64,000 nucleotides of DNA. Origin: PALSA-505 sp036267135 (GTDB taxonomy: Bacteria > Actinomycetota > Actinomycetes > Streptosporangiales > Streptosporangiaceae). The translations under genes and the position numbers were made by a program. The DNA is taken from contig DATAWQ010000028.1 of assembly GCA_036267135.1 (NCBI GenBank), positions 5,235 through 69,234 on the forward strand. The letters run 5' to 3'. The notes under the pieces are model-generated. The model saw only the letters and a list, made by a program, of their open reading frames with translations. It was not told the origin of the DNA and searched no databases. Within the stretch, counting starts at the first letter, position 1; each line of letters begins with the position of its first letter. Of this stretch, positions 59,058 through 64,000 are shown piece after piece.

Positions 59058-60326
59058 TCAGTGCTGACGCGAATGCGGCGCGGGCCAGGGCAGCCGGTAG
59101 GCCCGGTAGGTGTTCACCCCGGCCGGGAACTCCGCGTTCCAGACGAGCTGCCCCCTGGGACTGAACTCGGAGATATACGGAAGGGTGCCCCAGCCGACGA
59201 ACAGGTCGCCGTTGAGCGTGGTCTGGGCGTTCCCCTCCGCCGGCGCCGACTGGCCTTCCGGCTGGTTGTCGGACTGGACCAGGGTGGCGACCTTGGTGTG
59301 GAAGTTCAGCGTGACGTAGACCGCGCGGCTGTAGGGCAGCAGCGGGGTGCCGGAGGACTCGTCGTCGAAGAACGTGAACAGGTTGCTGCTGAGTGCCTCG
59401 GGGTCGTGCTGCCAGGCGAAGATCTCGCCCGCGCTGTCCAGGGTCTGCCCCGGCGCCGCTTCCTCTTGGAACGTGCTGTCCTTGCCGCCGAGTATCCAGT
59501 TGGTCTTCCCGGAGAACCGGTTGACATCGTAGGTCGCCCAGGTGTCGCGGGCGTCGATGAGCAGGTTGCCCTGCCGGTCGAAGTGAACGGCGTTGACGTG
59601 GAACCAGTCCCACGGGGTGCTCGGCGAGGACGGCAGCGGCTGCTCGCTGGCACTGTAGGGCACATGGTCGGCACTGTTCCACTGGAACAGCACGCGGCCG
59701 GTCTTGATGTCGATCTCCTGCACGATGCCGTCGATGACCGTCTGGTCGGGCGCGCCGCCGATCGAGGTCAGGTTGGCGGTGGCCGTCGTGTAGGACAGGA
59801 TCAGCGCGGTGTTCCACGGCGTGATCAGGAACTCGTGCCCGTCGGCGCTGTAGCCGTTGCCGGCGTTGACCGTGGCGATCTGCTGGTAGTGATCGTTGTA
59901 GATGTAGTCGGTGCCGCTGGAAAGCCCGCCCAGGCCCGTCCCCTGCCACCAGGTCAGGACGGGCTGGCCCCGGTACCGCTGGACCCTGAAGTCGCTGGCC
60001 GTCAGCCCCTGCGGGACGGCGTGGAACCAGACGGCCTGCCCCTGGTTGTTGATGATCTCCGGTCCGTTGGCGTAGGTGCTGGTATCACCGGTCGGCGTGA
60101 TGAAGATGTCGCCGTCCGGGTTGTTGGCCCCCTGGGTCAGCACGGTGACCGGCGGCGGGGCGGTCGGGGCGGACTGGGCGAGCGCTCCGGCACTGGTGAC
60201 CGAGAGCGGGGTCGCCCCCAGCGCGAGCGCGACGCCGGCCAGTGCCAGCCGGCGCCATCGCCGTGACGGGAAAGTGGTTACAGATGAGGAGGTTGAGCGC
60301 ACGGTTGAGTACCCATCTTCCGGCAT
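59058..60326 (-). CDS. Arylsulfotransferase (ASST)-family secreted protein
   Basis: About 422 residues from ATG 60326; the start is uncertain. The N-terminus has Arg residues, then a hydrophobic core (LALAGVALALGATPLSV) and an AQA-type cleavage region. The mature chain follows the ASST propeller: NPDGDIFITPTGD, HEFLITPWNTALILSYT, IVQEIDIKTGRVLFQW, WDWFHVNAVHFDRQGNLLID, RDTWATYDVNR and FAWQHDPEAL. The His in HVNAV and HDPE match positions used in the sulfotransferase active site. It is exported. Its real donor/acceptor are unknown; many actinobacterial members are untested. Confidence 0.87.
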   Translation of the reverse strand: MPEDGYSTVRSTSSSVTTFPSRRWRRLALAGVALALGATPLSVTSAGALAQSAPTAPPPVTVLTQGANNPDGDIFITPTGDTSTYANGPEIINNQGQAVWFHAVPQGLTASDFRVQRYRGQPVLTWWQGTGLGGLSSGTDYIYNDHYQQIATVNAGNGYSADGHEFLITPWNTALILSYTTATANLTSIGGAPDQTVIDGIVQEIDIKTGRVLFQWNSADHVPYSASEQPLPSSPSTPWDWFHVNAVHFDRQGNLLIDARDTWATYDVNRFSGKTNWILGGKDSTFQEEAAPGQTLDSAGEIFAWQHDPEALSSNLFTFFDDESSGTPLLPYSRAVYVTLNFHTKVATLVQSDNQPEGQSAPAEGNAQTTLNGDLFVGWGTLPYISEFSPRGQLVWNAEFPAGVNTYRAYRLPWPAPHSRQH

Positions 60327-60400
60327 GCCTGCGCCACCGGGTATCTCCGGGGAATCGCGGTGATGAGGCATGAGCTTCCAGGTCACGCTCAACCTTAGGG

Positions 60401-60436
60401 TATTTCAGAGTTTTTTGATAGATATACTCTGAAATA
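60401..60436. promoter_or_regulatory. A/T-rich perfect dyad upstream of the ASST-family gene
   Basis: TATTTCAGAGT (60401-60411) and ACTCTGAAATA (60426-60436) are perfect 11-bp inverted copies with a 14-nt A/T-rich centre. It is in the promoter position for the gene at 59058-60326 (75-110 bp upstream) and 16 bp past the stop of the TIGR03086 gene. The base composition is striking for this genome. An operator is more likely than a terminator. Confidence 0.5.
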
Positions 60437-60451
60437 GTATTTCGCCCGGCG

Positions 60452-61039
60452 CTATGTGACGGCAGCGCCAGGGGGCGACCAGAAGGGGTCGCGGCCGATG
60501 AAGCCCAGCAGCCTGGCCTGGAGCCCGGCGTCCTCGGGTACATCGACCCTGGTCCCGAACTGGCCGGAGGAGCGCATGGCCTCCTCGAACTGCTCCATGC
60601 CAGCCAGCAACTGGCCGCAGAAGCCGGCGTCCAGCCGGTCGTCCTGGCCGGTGGCCCTGGCCAGGTCCCAGCTGTGCATGAAAACGTCCGCGGTGTAAAA
60701 CTGGTCGACCGCGCGGTCCAGCGGCAGCTCGCCGATGTGAGGGTTGGCCAGCACCCGGTCCCGGGTCGCGGGGTCGTCCAGCAGAGCCTGCACCGCATCG
60801 CAGTGCACCCGCCAGGCCGCTGCCGGGTCCTCGTCCACCGGTGGCCCGCCGGCAAGCTGAATGCCCGCCCCCGCGGCGAGAAACGAGGGGAACCACTCGG
60901 TCAGGTGCCGCACCACGTCGCGCGCGGTCCAGCCGACCACCGGGGACGGGACGTCCCAGTCGCGGGTCCCGAGGACCCGTTCGGTGAACAGCCCGCCGAC
61001 CTGCCGGTGCCGCTCCGCGGGATCCTCAGACAGCGCCAT
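60452..61039 (-). CDS. TIGR03086-family (mycothiol-type DinB) metal-binding protein
   Basis: ATG 61039 (MALSEDPAERHRQV) gives 195 residues. The pattern is typical: WDVPSPVVGWTARDVVRHLTEW (His ligand), a mid segment DRAVDQFYTADVFMHSWDLARATGQDDRL (second His) and a C-terminal FGTRVDVPEDAGLQARLLGFIGRDPFW. Such proteins belong to the maleylpyruvate isomerase/DinB-2 superfamily, with the role in actinomycetes largely unknown. It is 49 bp downstream of the methyltransferase on the same strand. Confidence 0.92.
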   Translation of the reverse strand: MALSEDPAERHRQVGGLFTERVLGTRDWDVPSPVVGWTARDVVRHLTEWFPSFLAAGAGIQLAGGPPVDEDPAAAWRVHCDAVQALLDDPATRDRVLANPHIGELPLDRAVDQFYTADVFMHSWDLARATGQDDRLDAGFCGQLLAGMEQFEEAMRSSGQFGTRVDVPEDAGLQARLLGFIGRDPFWSPPGAAVT

Positions 61040-61088
61040 CTTCGGGTCAGCCCCCTTTGGTTGAACCCGGCTCCGGATCTCAGCCACA

Positions 61089-61862
61089 CTATGCGTTCAG
61101 GCCGCCCGCGGCTTCGTGCCGCGCCGTTGTTGGGAGCCGGTAGACCGAGACGTGAGACCGCGACTCAGCGGTGAACTCGGCCCCGGCCCAGTCTGCGTGC
61201 CGCGCCTCCAGTTCGAACCCGGCGAGCTGTGCCATCAGGTCCAGTTCGGCAGGCCAGATGTAACGGTGCGGGCTGCGGAAGAGCTGCGCCTGCTGGCCGG
61301 CGCCGAATCGGAAGTGGTGCGAGACGACGCGCTGGGGCAGCACGTCGTAGGTGTCCAGGCCGATATAACCGGGCTCCGACGTCCAGACCGTGGCCTGCTG
61401 CCCCGGTGGCAGCTTGCGCAGCTCCGGTACCCACAGCTCGATGACGAACCGGCCGCCGGGCCCCAGATGCCGGGCGGCATTGCGGAAGCACGCCACCTGC
61501 TCGCTCTGGGTCAGCAGGTTGGAGATCGTGTTGTAGACGAGGTAGACGAGCGTGTAAGCGCCGGGCGCCCGGGCGGTGGCCATGTCACCGGCGATGACCG
61601 GGATGACCGCCTCATCGGCCTTGGTGCGGAGCTGATCGATCATCGGCTGGGACAGCTCGATGCCGGTGACCGGGACGCCGCGCTGAGCGAGTGGAACGGC
61701 GACGCGGCCGGTGCCGATGGCGAACTCCAGCGCACCGCCGTCACCGGCGAATCCGGCGAGCCGGTCCACGGCCGGCTCGAGTACCTCGGGGGAAAACATG
61801 CCAGTGCCCGGCGTGTCATAGCGCTGGGCCGCGCCGTGATCCCAGATGTCCTCCTGCCGCAT
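61089..61862 (-). CDS. Class I SAM-dependent methyltransferase
   Basis: 257 residues. Motif I is ALEFAIGTGRVAVPLA (here FAIGTG), then GIELSQPMIDQLRTK (SAM ribose Glu), VIAGDMATARAPGAYTLVYLVYNT (motif II-like), FRNAARHLGPGGRFVIELWVP (motif III) and a C-terminal RYIWPAELDLMAQLAGFEL strand-helix. Substrate unknown. It may be cotranscribed with the TIGR03086 gene. Nothing in the sequence shows regulation. Confidence 0.92.
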   Translation of the reverse strand: MRQEDIWDHGAAQRYDTPGTGMFSPEVLEPAVDRLAGFAGDGGALEFAIGTGRVAVPLAQRGVPVTGIELSQPMIDQLRTKADEAVIPVIAGDMATARAPGAYTLVYLVYNTISNLLTQSEQVACFRNAARHLGPGGRFVIELWVPELRKLPPGQQATVWTSEPGYIGLDTYDVLPQRVVSHHFRFGAGQQAQLFRSPHRYIWPAELDLMAQLAGFELEARHADWAGAEFTAESRSHVSVYRLPTTARHEAAGGLNA

Positions 61863-62308
61863 GGCCCCAACATGTCAGCGCGCACCCAATGCCGTCCAAC
61901 GACTTTCGCGCAGATCCGGGCATCTCGGGTGGCAGGCCAGGCAACCCGGTTCGCGCAGCTGTCGTCTTAGCGGTGACTCAGGAGATAGGGAGGTTGGATA
62001 CCGCCGAAGACGTCCACCAGGAGCCACTGCAGCGGCTCGCAGCGCGCTGTCACTGTCACAAATTCGACGACCGACGGGCATCCCTCGCTCACCCTCACGG
62101 CGGGACCGGCGCTCTTCGGCGGCGGCGCGGAGCAGGTGCTGAGGATCGATGCCCAGACCGGGATGCCGATCCGCTCCGCAATGCCTGCCCCGGGGAACGT
62201 GCCGTCCTCGGTGCAGACCTTCCGGGTCTCCCGGGTGACGATGGCCGACATCGAGACCGGCAAGTTCTGACCAGTCCCGGCAAGGCTGTCATCGAGAAAT
62301 TCCCCGGC
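61863..62308 (+). pseudogene. Gap with a C-terminal remnant of an unknown protein
   Basis: No intact gene is present. A plus-strand frame ending at TGA 62268-62270 reads HPSLTLTAGPALFGGGAEQV, RIDAQTGMPIRSAMPAPGN and VPSSVQTFRVSRVTMADIET, then GKF. This is clearly protein-like but has no start or N-terminal domain, so it looks like the tail of a deleted gene. The rest of the gap shows nothing I can assign. Confidence 0.4.
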
Positions 62309-62860
62309 TCACGGCCGCCGACGTACCCCGTCGAGGATGACCTGGAGCAGGTGCCGGGCCCTGGAGTCCCATTCGGCCTCCTGCAGTCGGGTCAGGTAGC
62401 CGATCAGGAGGATGAGGTCGCGGGCATCGATGTCGGGACGGACGGTGCCCTCAGCCTTGCCGGCGTCGAGGAGGGCGGTTAGCGCCTCGCCGATCGGGCC
62501 GAGACTGTGCGCGGCGAGATCCTGCGATACCGCGACCTCCACGGCAGCGAAGACCCCGCGCTTGACCTGCGCGTAATCGGCCACCCGGTCCAGCCAGCGC
62601 GCCAGCGCGGTGAGCGGTTCATGCTCGGCCAGCAACGCGGGTGCCGCCGCGACGAGTTCGCCGACATCCTCTCGGTAGACCTCGGCGAGCAGGTTCTCGC
62701 GGGTCGGGAAGTGGCGGTAGAGGGTGCCCTGGCCTACCCCGGCCTGCTTGGCGATCGCGTTGAGCTTCACCTCCCCGCCATCGGCAATCACGTGCCGCGC
62801 GGCCTGAATTATCCGCGCGCGGTTACTGGCGGCATCGGCCCGGAGTTCAGGCTGGTCCAT
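62309..62860 (-). CDS. TetR-family repressor
   Basis: The ATG at 62860 has GGGGAG at 6-nt spacing; 183 residues. The HTH is at ~10-55: RARIIQAARHVIADGGEVKL, then NAIAKQAGVGQGTLYRHFPTRENL. The ligand domain belongs to the TetR_C group with VAVSQDLAAHSLGPIGEALT and DARDLILLIGYLTRLQ. It is divergent from an SDR gene, and two perfect palindromes lie between the starts, so it should repress both. Confidence 0.95.
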   Translation of the reverse strand: MDQPELRADAASNRARIIQAARHVIADGGEVKLNAIAKQAGVGQGTLYRHFPTRENLLAEVYREDVGELVAAAPALLAEHEPLTALARWLDRVADYAQVKRGVFAAVEVAVSQDLAAHSLGPIGEALTALLDAGKAEGTVRPDIDARDLILLIGYLTRLQEAEWDSRARHLLQVILDGVRRRP

Positions 62861-62884
62861 CCTCATCTCCCCGCCTTGGCTAAA

Positions 62885-62927
62885 CGGACACGTGTCCGCT
62901 ACTCTCGAGATAAGCGGACACGTGTCC
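62885..62927. promoter_or_regulatory. Twin TetR operators between repressor and SDR
   Basis: GGACACGTGTCC occurs at 62886-62897 and 62916-62927. Both are perfect 12-bp palindromes, extended to CGGACACGTGTCCG in the first. Centres are 30 bp apart, about three helical turns, so two dimers would bind the same face. The second site ends 23 bp before the SDR start. Confidence 0.85.
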
Positions 62928-62950
62928 ACTTTACCGTGGAGGGGATTTCT

Positions 62951-63691
62951 GTGGCTGGTATCAACGGCAAGGTCGTCGCCATCACCGGGGCGAGCAGCGG
63001 CATCGGCGAGGCGACCGCGCGGCTGCTCGCCGAGCGCGGCGCGGTCGTAGTCCTCGGCGCGCGCCGGACGGAGCGGCTCGACAAGATCACCCAGGAGATC
63101 CGCGATCAGGGCGGTCGTGCCGTCGCCCGGGCCACCGACGTGACCCGGCCGGAGGACTTGCAGCGCCTGACCGCAGTTGCGGTCGAGGAATTCGGCCGGC
63201 TAGACGTGCTGGTAAGCAACGCCGGCATCAGCAAGCTCGGGCTCATGGCCGAGCTCGACGTCGACGGCTGGCAGGCCATGATCGACGTCAACCTCCGCGG
63301 CGTGCTCAACGGCATCGCCGCCGCGCTGCCGGTGTTCCGCCGGCAAGGGCGCGGCCATCTGGTTACCACGCTGTCCACCTCCGGGCTGAAGATCACCCCC
63401 ACCATGGCGGTCTACGCCGCGACCAAGAACGGGGTGCGTACCCTGCTGGAAGGGCTGCGACAGGAATCGACCGACGGCTCGCTCAGGACGACAGCGATAT
63501 CGCCAGGCTTCGTCCGCACTGAACTCGCCGACTCCATCGGCAACCCCGAGATCCGCGACCAGATCCGCCGCAGTAGGGACGAGTTCGCCATCGCGCCGCG
63601 CGCTGTCGCCCGCGCCATCACCTTCGCTATCGAGCAACCCGATGACGTCGAGATCGGTGACATCACCATCCGGCCGACCGTGCAGGGCTAG
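62951..63691 (+). CDS. Short-chain dehydrogenase/reductase
   Basis: GTG 62951 behind GGAGGGG; 246 residues. Classical SDR: VAITGASSGIGEATARLLAE (TGxxxGIG cofactor motif), NAG in VSNAGISKLG, Ser in TLSTSGLKI and YAATK (catalytic Tyr and Lys). GARRTER after strand 2 suggests NADP(H). The C-terminal SPGFVRTELADSI and DVEIGDITIRPTVQG are standard. It is under a divergent TetR, so probably induced by a xenobiotic or its substrate. Confidence 0.95.
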   Translation: MAGINGKVVAITGASSGIGEATARLLAERGAVVVLGARRTERLDKITQEIRDQGGRAVARATDVTRPEDLQRLTAVAVEEFGRLDVLVSNAGISKLGLMAELDVDGWQAMIDVNLRGVLNGIAAALPVFRRQGRGHLVTTLSTSGLKITPTMAVYAATKNGVRTLLEGLRQESTDGSLRTTAISPGFVRTELADSIGNPEIRDQIRRSRDEFAIAPRAVARAITFAIEQPDDVEIGDITIRPTVQG

Positions 63692-64000
63692 CGGCACGGC
63701 CGGTCAGTTAAGGCGCGTTGCCTGCCGTTCCAGTGCTTGTACCTGTCGACGCGGAGGCTATTCCCGCCGGCCCTATTTCCGTGATCTATGGTGAGTCCGG
63801 TAACAGCTCTCGTCGGCGCACAAGTGATCACGCCAGGTCTGCCGGCCGCCATTCCAAATGTGTAACTGGTCAGGTCCATTTGTCGGCGGTGTGACTGTGC
63901 GGGTCTGAGCCGGTGCGCTGGTGATGCCGGGATGCCTGCATGGGGTGGCCTTGGGTTGTAGCGTTCTGGTGTGCCCGGTGTCGATGCTGGTTCTGGCGAT
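63692..64000. other. Right-edge region without a supported gene
   Basis: No frame in this 309-bp stretch has clear coding character. A 63-codon minus-strand reading at 63688-63879 has no recognisable family. A gene may begin at the very edge (GTG near 63971), but too little is visible to say. Confidence 0.3.

Noticed and set aside
63688..63879. 63-codon minus-strand frame at the right edge
   Set aside because: No domain or ribosome site and overlaps the SDR stop.
1..64000. tRNA, rRNA, riboswitches and complete insertion sequences
   Set aside because: None was recognised by eye; a covariance-model scan would be needed to exclude small RNAs.

Overview
High-GC actinomycete chromosome segment. 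Codon use is strongly GC-biased at the third position. Markers that fit a soil actinomycete are a coenzyme-F420 NADPH reductase, a deazaflavin-dependent nitroreductase-like protein, mycothiol-type DinB proteins, a SigE-family sigma factor, an actinobacterial-type methionine aminopeptidase with its small neighbour gene, a DUF1707 protein, secreted beta-propeller/RCC1/WNGTTW-repeat proteins, an S53 peptidase and many TetR/MarR/ArsR-controlled exporters and reductases. I infer a filamentous Streptosporangiales- or Catenulisporales-like organism; the genus cannot be read from the sequence. No rRNA, tRNA, CRISPR array, complete insertion sequence or biosynthetic megasynthase is visible.

Layout. 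0-7.4 kb is mostly housekeeping: partial DHA2 exporter, panB, an APH(3')-like protein, F420:NADPH reductase, two tandem double-domain YbjQ/DUF74 proteins, and map with its small divergent partner. 7.5-10.5 kb holds a membrane-anchored STAND/NB-ARC ATPase whose 5' end is accompanied by three degenerate repeats. 10.5-15.6 kb has a HemK-like methyltransferase, a possible operon (pentapeptide-DinB fusion, XRE/MmyB-like regulator, MFS exporter) and a second DinB protein. 15.6-19.1 kb contains an integrase remnant, a WNGTTW-repeat secreted protein and a zinc-ribbon membrane protein. 19.1-21 kb is a TetR/hydrolase pair with a clear double operator.

21-26.4 kb is a gene graveyard. Fragments of a VOC protein, a beta-propeller, a nucleotidyltransferase joined to a frameshifted GyrA-like gene, an NHL-repeat protein, a frameshifted L,D-transpeptidase and an alpha/beta hydrolase with an internal deletion lie among a few intact genes. 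26.5-30.7 kb has an S53 peptidase, a DHA2 exporter, a broken Kelch gene and a DUF1707 protein. 30.7-33.1 kb holds a divergent pair: an extra DNA sliding clamp (DnaN paralogue) and a NERD nuclease-domain protein. 33.1-41 kb carries a dienelactone hydrolase operon, a YghZ-type aldo/keto reductase, a secreted protein, a sigma factor overlapping a membrane-anchored repeat protein, and a 5'-truncated RCC1-repeat gene.

41-45 kb is an oligopeptide/nickel-type ABC importer operon (solute-binding lipoprotein and two permeases) without ATPase genes. 45-49.8 kb has a class II deacetylase, oligopeptidase B and a Tat-exported BBE flavoprotein. 49.9-53.3 kb contains an ArsR-SRPBCC operon with an apparently leaderless start and a MarR-MFS module with three operators. 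53.3-58.6 kb has sugar metabolism genes (PfkB kinase, ManA), an alpha/beta hydrolase with a TetR fragment lacking its HTH, and an aldo/keto reductase. 58.6-64 kb ends with an arylsulfotransferase-family protein, a TIGR03086 protein, a SAM methyltransferase and a divergent TetR-SDR pair with two perfect 12-bp operators.
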